From positions 5,735,501 through 5,799,500 of the forward strand of contig NC_088325.1 of NCBI RefSeq assembly GCF_910592395.1: 64,000 nt of DNA, given 5' to 3'. Under the pieces are notes generated by a model, which was given only the letters and a program-made list of their open reading frames with translations, was not told the origin of the DNA and ran no database searches. This stretch comes from Lineus longissimus (lineage: Eukaryota; Nemertea; Pilidiophora; Heteronemertea; Lineidae). The first letter of the stretch is position 1. Each line of letters opens with the position of its first letter. A program made the translations under genes and the position numbers. Shown here piece after piece: positions 1-7,655 of the stretch.

Positions 1-466
1 CTAGGTTATGTTTTAGGCCCTTTTGACCAAAGACCTTACAGGTCTTTTGCCCCAAATAAGCCTACAACCCCAAAGAACCATCCATCGCAATATACACTTT
101 CTATCATTCATGAGATTCCCAGTGAAGCGTTGCAATGAAATGGTCAGTGAAATGGTGAGGGAATACTAGAGTTCAATGGGTTAATGTAATCATGACTTAC
201 TGTATTCCAACAGAAAGTACACGTCAATAGCTTTCCAAGGATACCTCATCAAGGCAAATATCCGTTAAAAAATAGCAGAGAAATGAACCCTTGAAGTTCG
301 CACATCTTGAAAGTCCCAGCGTATTCCAATAAATGCTGTAGGCCTACAAGACAGCTGATACAGTGATTAATCATTGTTGCTCGAATCTATTGAAAATATT
401 GTTGACAGAGTCTGCATGTACATGGTAACATATGTTACCAAACAATACTTACGTCCCAAAGTATTA
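1..466. other. Left flank, nothing recognised
   Basis: This is AT-rich sequence without a convincing ORF or RNA gene. I looked here for the left terminal inverted repeat of the Polinton and found nothing that matches the reverse complement of the 14,482-14,640 region. Confidence 0.4.
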
Positions 467-605
467 CAAAGGTCTATTGTTCGTTAATGCATTTATCCGA
501 CAGAATTTCGAGAAATTATTTTAACGACGCAAAAATAATTTTCAGCACTGAAAATATTTTCGAAAATTATGTCGGATAAACGCATTAAGACACAATAGGC
601 CTTTT
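467..605. repeat. 139-bp imperfect inverted repeat (fold-back or MITE-like)
   Basis: The left arm (467-510) and right arm (561-605) are near-complementary over about 44 bp. Both contain the core TTTATCCGACA or its complement. The roughly 50-bp centre is itself AT-rich and partly palindromic around GAAAATATTTTCG. The structure could be a small fold-back MITE or part of the terminal region of the adjacent Polinton. I cannot decide which. Confidence 0.7.
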
Positions 606-616
606 CATGTCTTTGA

Positions 617-713
617 CAAGCAAAAATAATTAATGACTGCAACATCTGATATGGTCATTGTAATTTGCAAGCACAAATAATTAATGACTGCAACATCTGA
701 TATGGTCATTGTA
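617..713 (+). repeat. Tandem direct repeat, 46 bp x 2, period 51
   Basis: Copies at 617-662 and 668-713 differ at one position and share ATAATTAATGACTGCAACAT. They lie just upstream of the first Polinton ORF and could be part of its terminal or promoter region. Confidence 0.85.
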
Positions 714-798
714 CAACTGAATATCACTATGGTTTAAAGGCAAATGTTATTCTAACGTCACACTTCCTCCATCTGGTGAGATTATTCCATTAAAATAA

Positions 799-2268
799 AT
801 GGCCTTTTTACTGTCTTCATTATCCAAAACTGAAGTTAAAACCAAACATAATTATTCATCAGCTTCTGGAGTAATAAAGTATTATCCAATAGCAAATCAA
901 CATAAAAGTAAATTCACCTATGACTTCTTTAATTTAGAAGTAACTGTTAATACTAATAACTTCTTCAGACTACAAGAAACTAAGATAACACCTGGGTTTT
1001 TGAGCCTGAAAAATAAGAAAGACTGTCTGCGACTGGAAAAGAATCCATTATCGTTTTACCAGAACCAATTTAACATGGCTGTTTGGTTTGCTACAACAGG
1101 TTGTGGTATTTCAATAGACGATCACTTGAATCACAGTGACCCATTGTTAAGGTCAATTTACAGGTTTCATGTTTACTATCAAATATTGAAGATCATGAAG
1201 AATCTAGAGATACCAATTCCAGGTGAAAGTGATTTTAATGAGACAAACAATAACATTAACCGTAGGAAACTAGGAGGGTTATTGAGTGAATTTGGTTTAA
1301 AAGACGAGTACGATTTCTCGGTGTTTGAAAATAACGGTGGTTGGAGGTCATGGAGTGTACCGGATTACAACCCGAAAATAACTGATCCCGGATATTACAT
1401 CAATGATTCTAAAATCAATTTCTTCCTCATGCAAGTTCATGAAAATAGAATGCCACCGATGTTCAGTAAAGACTGGGATGCTGGAATGGCTAATTTCAAA
1501 TATCCTGATACCTTCATTAAGTATCATGTGAAACAACACAAGAATGTATTTGATGTAATTACACAAAATGAATGTCAAACCTATCAACAATTCATGATAT
1601 TTAAATCAAATGGTTTCTCTAATCCTGGAATAGAGAGGTTGAATGACACAATAAGAACATATGTTTACTGTATTCTGGGTGCTCAGGCGTTGACCAGAAC
1701 ACCAATAATTGGAGTACCGGGTACAGAATTGGATGCACAGAAGGAATTTAACAAACTATTAAAGGACTCGATTAATCAACATCCTGATATTCCCACTTCA
1801 ATTCAAAGATATCAAAAAGCAGTGAGTGACACTCATACAAGACTAGATTATGTAATAGCACCAGGATTGTATGTCATAGGATCAAATATGGTACTCGTTA
1901 TTGGTAAGCTGGATAACTACAATAATAACATTTTAATAGCACCAAAAAATGCTAAACCCGGTAAGAATGACATTAACCACAAAAAGACCTTACCATCACC
2001 ACTGATGGAAGGAAATAGTTCTAAGAAAATAAGAGTTAAGAGTAGTGTTGGTACTGTCAAGACGGACTTCGTCCTGAGAGCAAAGCTCGAGACCAGTCAT
2101 AAACCAAAGAGTAATGTTGATACACCAAAAACAACTGAAACCTCAAAGAATACTCCTACTACTACTAAACTTGACACCAAAGTTGAGAAGGTGGATGATA
2201 CTCATGAAACAATTAAATTCATGCTTTACTCAGTTGTTGGTACATTGATTGTTTTTATGGTTAGATAA
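799..2268 (+). CDS. Conserved Polinton protein of unknown function, C-terminal membrane anchor
   Basis: This is a 489-residue ORF. Its middle part contains strings such as SIYRFHVYYQ and ERLNDTIRTYVYCILGAQA, which I recognise from uncharacterised proteins that recur in animal Polintons, where their role is not established. The C-terminal 100 residues are Thr/Lys/Pro-rich and end in a single hydrophobic segment (about residues 472-489, FMLYSVVGTLIVFMV), consistent with a tail anchor. A copy of the palindromic repeat at 2064-2091 is read in frame as DFVLRAKLE. The start is the first ATG after an AT-rich leader, and the next gene begins 10 bp downstream. No catalytic motif is visible. Confidence 0.75.
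   Translation: MAFLLSSLSKTEVKTKHNYSSASGVIKYYPIANQHKSKFTYDFFNLEVTVNTNNFFRLQETKITPGFLSLKNKKDCLRLEKNPLSFYQNQFNMAVWFATTGCGISIDDHLNHSDPLLRSIYRFHVYYQILKIMKNLEIPIPGESDFNETNNNINRRKLGGLLSEFGLKDEYDFSVFENNGGWRSWSVPDYNPKITDPGYYINDSKINFFLMQVHENRMPPMFSKDWDAGMANFKYPDTFIKYHVKQHKNVFDVITQNECQTYQQFMIFKSNGFSNPGIERLNDTIRTYVYCILGAQALTRTPIIGVPGTELDAQKEFNKLLKDSINQHPDIPTSIQRYQKAVSDTHTRLDYVIAPGLYVIGSNMVLVIGKLDNYNNNILIAPKNAKPGKNDINHKKTLPSPLMEGNSSKKIRVKSSVGTVKTDFVLRAKLETSHKPKSNVDTPKTTETSKNTPTTTKLDTKVEKVDDTHETIKFMLYSVVGTLIVFMVR
2064..2091 (+). repeat. Palindromic mini-repeat copy in ORF1
   Basis: GGAC-TTC-GTCC followed by GAGC-AAA-GCTC-GAG. It is read in a different frame from the other genic copies. The loop here is AAA. 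With ATA, the commonest loop in copies of this orientation, this frame would contain TAG. Confidence 0.85.
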
Positions 2269-2278
2269 ATAAGTAATT

Positions 2279-3841
2279 ATGGCTGAAGGAGGTGAAAATT
2301 ATGAAATGAGTGAATACTATCCACATTACAATCCTGATTACGATCCTGATTACGAACCTGATTACAAACCTGAGGATTATGTTGATATCTTTGATATTAA
2401 TAAAAAGTTTAAAGATGATCGCGCAAGATACAACACAGGAGGTGAAGATTATGCTGATATCTTTGGTTTTAATAAAAAGCCTCGAGATTATGACACAAAA
2501 TACAACACAGGAGGTGAAAATCTTACTGATGAAACTTCATCAAGTATACCAGAAAGGCCAAGAGGTATTGTCCCTGAATTGATGGAAAAGGAGTCATTTC
2601 TAGATGATAAAGAGGATAAACTTGATACAGCATTGAAAAAAAGTGGTAAATGGAAATATGACCCTAACAAACTAAGTAAACTAGCAACACGTATTTATTT
2701 GCACAACGAGGAACCTTACTTCTTTCCTACAAAAGGAGAATTAGCAAACTTTACAGAACAACAAAAGAACAATATGAATAAAATTCCTAATCCTAATGGA
2801 GGGAATGCCTTTATCATTCCTTTGATTAAATCAGATGGTAAATTCCTTTCTGAAGGCACATTAAAGACTAAGTTTGGTACTAGATTTGCTAACATGATTA
2901 GAGGTATGATTGCACCTGACCCACCAGTAAGGGAACCTAAATATGCATCCACTCAAACAGATATATTAATTAATGAGGTAAACAGTTCAAACAAACCAAT
3001 AGATAAACTGATAGATGCTACTGATGATGAACTTAAATCACTGGGTTTTACTGAATATGCCTTGAGAGAACTTAGAGGGTTAAAACAGGCTGGTGATGAT
3101 CTAGCTGCAGTAAAGATGGATAAGGACATGCAAATAGAAAGCCTAGAAGAAGAACTTAATAATTTAACAAGAGACTATGTAAAGTCTGTAGAAGAAGATA
3201 CTAAAGATAAAGGAGAGTTGAAAAAGCAAATAGATGAACTAAATGACAAATTGTATGAGGAACAGTCAAAGGTATGGAGGTTAGACAATGACAGGGAGTC
3301 ACAAACTAGAAGAATTAAACGTTTAATTGTTGATGTTCTAAAGAAACCAGATTCAACTATTCCTCTGAAGGACAGAATAAAGTTACTTTTTAAGACGTAT
3401 GGTGTAACCATTAGCGCCATAATAACAGCTGTTGTAATGACATTTACAACTCTAGGTCTCAGTATCAGTAGTGCTTTAAGTGGTGCCACTAAATCTGTAA
3501 AACCAACTCCAGGACCAGACCCAACTCCAGGACCAGACCCAACTCCAGGACCTACACCAGAACCTGGACCAGGACCAAAACCATCAATACCAGATAAAGT
3601 AAAAGAAGGTCTCAAGAAGTTTGCTGAATGGCTAAAAGAACTAGCCAAGAAATCAGCTGCGGCTTTACCGGGAATCATCGGTTCTATCGTATCATTTCTC
3701 CTGAAAACAATTGGTGCAGTTGTTGGCTTTCTAGCTGAACATCTGATCATAGCAGTTATTGCTATTGTGAGCTCCATAATTTATGGTTTAATTGGGGGTG
3801 TTAAAGCCTTAAAATCACGTAAAACAGTAAAAAAACCATAA
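2279..3841 (+). CDS. Conserved Polinton protein with coiled coil, Pro-Gly linker and hydrophobic C-terminus
   Basis: This 520-residue ORF has an acidic Tyr/Pro/Asp-rich repetitive start (residues 13-35, NPDYDPDYEPDY), a predicted coiled coil at about 265-335, a hydrophobic stretch at about 373-395 (ISAIITAVVMTFTTLGLSIS), a PTPGPDPTPGP repeat at about 403-430, and a C-terminal amphipathic and hydrophobic block (ALPGIIGSIVSFLLKTIG, then AVVGFLAEH). The C-terminal block is a pattern I associate with a recurrent Polinton virion-module protein of unknown role. The architecture suggests a membrane-active or structural virion protein. That role is inference. It starts 10 bp after ORF1. Confidence 0.75.
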   Translation: MAEGGENYEMSEYYPHYNPDYDPDYEPDYKPEDYVDIFDINKKFKDDRARYNTGGEDYADIFGFNKKPRDYDTKYNTGGENLTDETSSSIPERPRGIVPELMEKESFLDDKEDKLDTALKKSGKWKYDPNKLSKLATRIYLHNEEPYFFPTKGELANFTEQQKNNMNKIPNPNGGNAFIIPLIKSDGKFLSEGTLKTKFGTRFANMIRGMIAPDPPVREPKYASTQTDILINEVNSSNKPIDKLIDATDDELKSLGFTEYALRELRGLKQAGDDLAAVKMDKDMQIESLEEELNNLTRDYVKSVEEDTKDKGELKKQIDELNDKLYEEQSKVWRLDNDRESQTRRIKRLIVDVLKKPDSTIPLKDRIKLLFKTYGVTISAIITAVVMTFTTLGLSISSALSGATKSVKPTPGPDPTPGPDPTPGPTPEPGPGPKPSIPDKVKEGLKKFAEWLKELAKKSAAALPGIIGSIVSFLLKTIGAVVGFLAEHLIIAVIAIVSSIIYGLIGGVKALKSRKTVKKP

Positions 3842-3859
3842 AAGGTCTTAGGTGACCTT
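3842..3859 (+). terminator. Short stem-loop after ORF2
   Basis: AAGGTC-TTAGGT-GACCTT forms a 6-bp stem directly after the ORF2 stop. It could be a 3' processing or termination structure. No function is shown. Confidence 0.4.
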
Positions 3860-3898
3860 CTATCAAAACAATGTTTAAAAAATAATTATTATGTAAAT

Positions 3899-5065
3899 AT
3901 GAATAAATACATCTCATTAAAAGACTATTTTAGTAAATGTAGCAATGAAAATCTTACTGGATTCCTTCGTCCTAGGGTTATGGATCGAGCTCTGCTCTCA
4001 AGACGAAGTCCGACTAGGACAAGGTCCAGAGAGCAAAGCTCGACTCGAGCAGAGCTCTCAGGACGAAGTCCGACTAGGACAAAGTCCCGAGAGCAAAGCT
4101 CGACTGAGACACACAAAGTAGTTCTGCCAAGAATGAAAGAATATGACGTCAGTACCAACACTAATGCCCAATTCTGCCGTAATTGTAAAAGGTGGACCCT
4201 TTTTGAGTATCAAAAAAACTTGAATTCAGCAAGGTACGCAGCTAAAACTGTGAAGTATCAATTCTGCACCAATTGCAATTCGACTACTTACGACGATGAT
4301 TTTAAAATTCTTGAGATCAATATTGACAACAAGACACGTTACTTTGACAGTATTCTAAGGAAACTTGGATGGAGGCGGCTGTCCGAATCGGCAGTTAAGT
4401 ATTTAAAGGACTTTGTGGAAGGATATTTACAGTGCTACTTTTCAAGTCACAGAAAATGTCTTAGTAAGCAGAGATATGAAAGTACTCTTCAGTCAGCCCT
4501 AAAAATGGGTATTAACACTCTCCCCTCTAAGTTATGTAACCAAGGGTTACATGGTGAAGCCATGCTTTTTAAATTTCACTGTGGGGAATATGATTGGTTT
4601 CTTGCAATAGAATTTATTAACAGGGCAATTGGTAAACCGCAATTAACCGATGAGAATATCACTGACCTTAGACTAGTGTACTATGCTTTCCTTAGATTTC
4701 TGCATTACTGTGGTGTCAAGGTCACCATTAACTACAAGGTATTTTTACACCATGCCTTTAAAACGCTGAAAATTGATTATGTAATATTTACACCTTTTTT
4801 AACCAACAAGGAGCGAGTTAATGATTTGGAGAGATTATGGTATGATTTCACTCAAAGTATTTTCTTCCAGAATTACAAGGTTGAGAAGGAATATGACCAG
4901 GATATTGACAAGCAGTTTGATGTTTTACTGAGTGCCAGTGCAGGTAGAGACAATAACTGCATCAGTAGTATTAAGTTTACACCAGCCGGACTTCGTCCTG
5001 AGAGCATAGCTCGAGCCAGACTTCGTCCTGAGAGCATAGCTCGAGCTAGTGTTAAGATGCAATAA
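3899..5065 (+). CDS. Zinc-ribbon protein of unknown function, with two palindromic-repeat insertions
   Basis: This is a 388-residue ORF. Cys93-x2-Cys96 and Cys123-x2-Cys126 (FCRNC and FCTNC) form a plausible zinc ribbon, so nucleic-acid binding is possible. I do not recognise the remaining domain (residues about 135-365). Residues about 30-69 (RALLSRRSPTRT and onward) and the C-terminal LRPESIARA tandem are not family sequence: they are translations of the palindromic repeat arrays at 3986-4105 and 4987-5046. The repeats therefore lengthen the protein at both ends without breaking the frame. It lies between ORF2 and the Asn/Gln-rich ORF. Confidence 0.65.
   Translation: MNKYISLKDYFSKCSNENLTGFLRPRVMDRALLSRRSPTRTRSREQSSTRAELSGRSPTRTKSREQSSTETHKVVLPRMKEYDVSTNTNAQFCRNCKRWTLFEYQKNLNSARYAAKTVKYQFCTNCNSTTYDDDFKILEINIDNKTRYFDSILRKLGWRRLSESAVKYLKDFVEGYLQCYFSSHRKCLSKQRYESTLQSALKMGINTLPSKLCNQGLHGEAMLFKFHCGEYDWFLAIEFINRAIGKPQLTDENITDLRLVYYAFLRFLHYCGVKVTINYKVFLHHAFKTLKIDYVIFTPFLTNKERVNDLERLWYDFTQSIFFQNYKVEKEYDQDIDKQFDVLLSASAGRDNNCISSIKFTPAGLRPESIARARLRPESIARASVKMQ
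3986..4105 (+). repeat. Palindromic repeat array, 60 bp x 2, coding
   Basis: Two abutting 60-bp units (3986-4045 and 4046-4105) differ at six positions. Each unit has the order GAGC-NNN-GCTC, GGAC/AGAC-GAA-GTCC, GACTA, GGAC-NNN-GTCC, GAGC-AAA-GCTC, and is thus roughly an inverted pair of two mini-hairpins. Three of the differences are in the first loop, which is TCT in one unit and its reverse complement AGA in the other. Sixty bases equal 20 codons, so the duplication keeps the frame. Confidence 0.9.
4987..5046 (+). repeat. Palindromic repeat, 30 bp x 2, coding C-terminus of ORF3
   Basis: Two 30-bp units (4987-5016 and 5017-5046) of type GGACTTCGTCC then GAGCATAGCTCGAG are identical except for one base. 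They are translated as LRPESIARA twice, near the end of the protein. Confidence 0.9.
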
Positions 5066-5116
5066 AGTTGTGAAAACAGCATTTTGCACTTAACAGTCAT
5101 TTTTCCATAATTTTAA

Positions 5117-5575
5117 ATGAATAATCAGCAAATGAATAGTCAGACATCTGCAGTGATTGGACAACAGATGAAACAGATTGGTGTTATGAGTCCTGAGAGC
5201 TTAGCTCGAGTTGGGGCTTCTAACCAACAGAACACTGGTAGTTACCAACAAAACAGAACTAACTTTCAACAGAACTGCTCTACAAATCAACAAGTTTCAA
5301 ACAAGCAGTTGAATAGTTCAAATTTTGTTACTCCTAGTCAAGGAATAGTCAATTCTAGTTGCCAACTTGGATCAACTCGAGCTATGCTCTCAGGACAAAG
5401 TCCGACTAGCAATCAACAAGGTTCAAGTAGCAATCAACAAGGTTCAAGTAGCAATCAACAAAATTTGAACTATTTGACTGATAGTGGCCTTAAAGCCAAA
5501 CAAGACTTAGAAATTTTAATTGCAACTGGTAAAAGCAAGGATTTCCTTAATAAACAAATAACTTTTAATGACTGA
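5117..5575 (+). CDS. Asn/Gln-rich low-complexity protein
   Basis: This is a 152-residue ORF dominated by Asn, Gln and Ser. It contains a 21-bp tandem repeat coding NQQGSSS and two in-frame palindromic repeat copies (5190-5210 read as SPESLARV, 5376-5407 read as TRAMLSGQSPT). The C-terminal 40 residues (SGLKAKQDLEILIATGKSKD) are more complex and may be the conserved core. I do not recognise a family. The start codon follows TTTTAA, and the stop lies 6 bp before the next ORF. Confidence 0.6.
   Translation: MNNQQMNSQTSAVIGQQMKQIGVMSPESLARVGASNQQNTGSYQQNRTNFQQNCSTNQQVSNKQLNSSNFVTPSQGIVNSSCQLGSTRAMLSGQSPTSNQQGSSSNQQGSSSNQQNLNYLTDSGLKAKQDLEILIATGKSKDFLNKQITFND
5190..5210 (+). repeat. Palindromic mini-repeat, partial copy in ORF4
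   Basis: GTCC-TGA-GAGC-TTA-GCTC-GAG. The left GGAC arm is missing. It is in frame as SPESLAR. Confidence 0.75.
5376..5407 (+). repeat. Palindromic mini-repeat copy in ORF4
   Basis: CTC-GAGC-TAT-GCTC-TCA-GGAC-AAA-GTCC-GACT, in the orientation opposite to the copy at 5190, read as RAMLSGQSPT. Confidence 0.9.
5408..5461 (+). repeat. 21-bp tandem repeat coding NQQGSSS
   Basis: Units at 5408-5428 and 5429-5449 are identical and a third partial copy follows. The repeat is in frame and abuts the palindromic repeat. Confidence 0.9.
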
Positions 5576-5581
5576 GATAAT

Positions 5582-5989
5582 ATGACTGAAAAAGAAATCT
5601 TAAAACACCATAGAATGTATGAAACAAAGATGGCTGCCAGACTTAATGATTCTTTGGGTAAGACAGTAATTAAAGCTTACACTAAATTATCAAGGTGGTT
5701 ATTACCAATAGATGATGAAGATAATCTTTATCATGATCTTAGAAATGATTATTTGATAACTAACGAGTTGGATAAATGGCTTGGATGGTTGAGTTTGAGA
5801 ATGGGTGCACTAACTGCACTTGCCTCAACAACACTTATCACTTTAGGTCATTGTCATGAGGAATCATCTATGAATACATCGAGTATGACTGCATCAAATA
5901 TGAATACACCAAATATGACTGTCTCTGAATGTGACAAACCAATTGATGAAAGTCTAGATATCACAGGTAGTGATGATAAAGAAGACTAA
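5582..5989 (+). CDS. Small conserved Polinton protein, probable membrane segment
   Basis: This is a 135-residue ORF. Its N-terminal part (YETKMAARLNDSLGKTVIKA) resembles a short protein that recurs in animal Polintons, and a hydrophobic stretch follows at about residues 83-97 (LRMGALTALASTTLITLG). The C-terminus carries a degenerate Met/Asn/Thr repeat and an acidic tail. The function is unknown. It starts 6 bp after ORF4, suggesting co-expression. Confidence 0.6.
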   Translation: MTEKEILKHHRMYETKMAARLNDSLGKTVIKAYTKLSRWLLPIDDEDNLYHDLRNDYLITNELDKWLGWLSLRMGALTALASTTLITLGHCHEESSMNTSSMTASNMNTPNMTVSECDKPIDESLDITGSDDKED

Positions 5990-6005
5990 ATTAACCTGGT
6001 TATGA

Positions 6006-6028
6006 GAACATAGTTCGAATTAAATTCG
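6006..6028 (+). repeat. Degenerate mini-palindrome pair
   Basis: GAAC-ATA-GTTC (6006-6016) overlaps CGAAT-TAA-ATTCG (6016-6028). The 4-3-4 geometry is that of the main palindromic repeat, so it may be a decayed copy. Confidence 0.5.
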
Positions 6029-6038
6029 GCCAAGATAA

Positions 6039-6131
6039 ATGGAACTTGAAACTGTAACTGATACTACTCGAGCTGTGCTCTCAGGACAAAGTCCGACTAG
6101 GACAAAGTCCAGAGAACAAAGTCCGACTTAA
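6039..6131 (+). CDS. Possible 30-codon ORF made largely of palindromic repeat
   Basis: An ATG at 6039 opens 30 codons, of which the last 20 are the repeat read as RAVLSGQSPT then RTKSREQSPT. The TAA sits at the repeat edge, 1 bp before the polymerase ATG. The reading frame is the same as in ORF3, ORF4 and the HNH-like ORF. It may be a chance ORF or the residue of a gene lost by deletion. Confidence 0.3.
   Translation: MELETVTDTTRAVLSGQSPTRTKSREQSPT
6067..6129 (+). repeat. Palindromic repeat array just upstream of the truncated polymerase
   Basis: The order GAGC-TGT-GCTC, GGAC-AAA-GTCC, GACTA, GGAC-AAA-GTCC, AGA, GAAC-AAA-GTCC, GACT matches the 60-bp unit of ORF3. It ends 3 bp before the polymerase ATG, at the point where the missing polymerase N-terminus would be expected. 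Confidence 0.85.
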
Positions 6132-6132
6132 C

Positions 6133-7377
6133 ATGAATGTTATCAGTAAAGAGCAGATTATGGCAATTCCAAGTGATAGTGAAGTAGGCTACTTCTTAGA
6201 GGTTGATTTGGAGTATCCAGGAAATATTAAATTTAAGTCAAGGAACTTTCCATTCTGTCCCGAATCTCTCTTTATTGAAGATGATGAATTAAGTCCTTAC
6301 CAGAGAGAGTTACTGGGCGATGATAAAAGATCAAATGTAGAAAAACTAATACTAACACAAAAGGATAAAACTAATTACATAGTGCATTACAGAATGCTAC
6401 AATTTTACCTCAAGCACGGAATGGTACTTAAGAGGGTTCATTCAGTGATAAGCTTTAAACAATCAAAGTGGTTAGCACCATACATTGATTTTAACACTAA
6501 AAGACGTATGGATTCTAAGACTGATTTTGAGAAAGACTATTTTAAGCTCATGAATAATGCGTTCTACGGAAAGACTTGTGAGAATGTAAGGAACAGGGTT
6601 GAAATTGAATTAGTATCGGACGGGGAGAGAGCCAGGAATGTAATGGCCAATCCCAGGTTTTCATCGATATGCGTATTTGACGAACATAATGCTGCTATTA
6701 GCATGAGGAAAACATCAATGAAATTCAACAAACCAATCTACATAGGAGCTTCAGTACTTGAATTGTCTAAATTATTAATGTATGAATTCTATTATGAAGT
6801 TCTTCAACCGTACTTTGGTGAGAAAAATATTGAACTACTGTATCTAGATACAGATTCATTTGTACTTAACATTAATACTGATGACTTAACTAAAGACTTA
6901 AAGGAGTTGAGACACTATTTTGATTTCAGTAATTATCCAAAAGATCATACACTCTATGACACCAGTAAGAAGAAGGTACCAGGCTACTTTAAGGATGAGC
7001 TAGGAGGAGTAGAGATGACTGAATTCATTGCCCTGAGAAGTAAGATGTACGCTTACAGGACCAAGACTATGTCTGGAGAACAGAGTTCGACAAAAGATTA
7101 CGATTCTAAGAAATTAAAGGGTATTGCCAAGAATGTAGTAATGAGAAATATCTCATTTGATGACTATGTTGATTGTCTTGAAAAGAGTAGGTCATTTTAC
7201 CACAAGATGAGACACTTAAGATCAGATAAATACCAAATCTATTTGGAAGAAGTTGACAAAAAAAGCCTCAGTCCTTTTGATGACAAGAGGTTCATACTTG
7301 AAGATGGAATAAGCACCTTACCATTTGGAATGTATTATGAAGGCTACATAGATTACAGCGATTCAAACTTCGCTTGA
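6133..7377 (+). CDS. Protein-primed DNA polymerase B, C-terminal half only
   Basis: This 414-residue ORF is of the Polinton pPolB family, whose members usually exceed 1,000 residues. All three palm motifs are present: A (VDLEYP, residues 24-29), B (KLMNNAFYGKT, 138-148) and C (YLDTDS, 237-242), followed by the thumb. The N-terminal exonuclease and primer regions are absent, because the ORF opens only about 20 residues before motif A. Family B polymerases of this type copy the element from a protein primer. Without the exonuclease half, this copy is probably not autonomous. A mini-palindrome (7073-7091) is inserted in a loop between motif C and a conserved KKLKGI stretch. The last codons run into another repeat copy. 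Confidence 0.88.
   Translation: MNVISKEQIMAIPSDSEVGYFLEVDLEYPGNIKFKSRNFPFCPESLFIEDDELSPYQRELLGDDKRSNVEKLILTQKDKTNYIVHYRMLQFYLKHGMVLKRVHSVISFKQSKWLAPYIDFNTKRRMDSKTDFEKDYFKLMNNAFYGKTCENVRNRVEIELVSDGERARNVMANPRFSSICVFDEHNAAISMRKTSMKFNKPIYIGASVLELSKLLMYEFYYEVLQPYFGEKNIELLYLDTDSFVLNINTDDLTKDLKELRHYFDFSNYPKDHTLYDTSKKKVPGYFKDELGGVEMTEFIALRSKMYAYRTKTMSGEQSSTKDYDSKKLKGIAKNVVMRNISFDDYVDCLEKSRSFYHKMRHLRSDKYQIYLEEVDKKSLSPFDDKRFILEDGISTLPFGMYYEGYIDYSDSNFA
7073..7091 (+). repeat. Degenerate palindromic mini-repeat in the polymerase
   Basis: GGA-GAAC-AGA-GTTC-GAC is read as SGEQSST, matching SREQSST in ORF3 and integrase SREQSSG. It lies in a surface-loop position of the polymerase. Confidence 0.65.
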
Positions 7378-7407
7378 GTCCGACTTCGTCTTGAGAGCAT
7401 AGCTCGA
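7378..7407 (+). repeat. Palindromic mini-repeat after the polymerase stop
   Basis: CGAC-TTC-GTC-TTGA-GAGC-ATA-GCTC-GA directly follows the TGA stop of the polymerase. Confidence 0.8.
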
Positions 7408-7526
7408 TTAAACTAATGAATAGGGTGGTGCTGATGGTAGTGTTACTTGGTGAAATTCATCCCTAACACCAAAGTAATGATAATAGTGATAGTGATACAC
7501 CACATTAGGATTAGGACTATTTAGTA

Positions 7527-7646
7527 CGACTTCGTCTTGAGAGCATAGCTCGAGTCGGACTTCGTCCTCGGGACCTTGTCCTAGTCCGACTTCGTCTTGA
7601 GAGCATAGCTCGAGTCGAACTTTGTTCTCTGGACGTAGTCCGGGTC
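7527..7646 (+). repeat. Palindromic repeat array, 60 bp x 2, intergenic between convergent genes
   Basis: Units 7527-7586 and 7587-7646 have the same 60-bp period as the array in ORF3, in the opposite orientation and circularly shifted. They lie between the stop codons of the rightward polymerase and the leftward ORF ending at 7656. The 7408-7526 segment before them holds no gene. Confidence 0.9.
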
Positions 7647-7655
7647 CTGTTTGAT

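Noticed and set aside
3175-3777. Minus-strand ORF of 200 residues opposite ORF2
   Set aside because: It is antisense to the Pro-Gly repeat and coiled coil of ORF2, has no domain, and comes from the repetitive composition.
3986-4105. CRISPR-like array
   Set aside because: The repeat units abut without unique spacers, lie in frame within a coding region, and the host is an animal.
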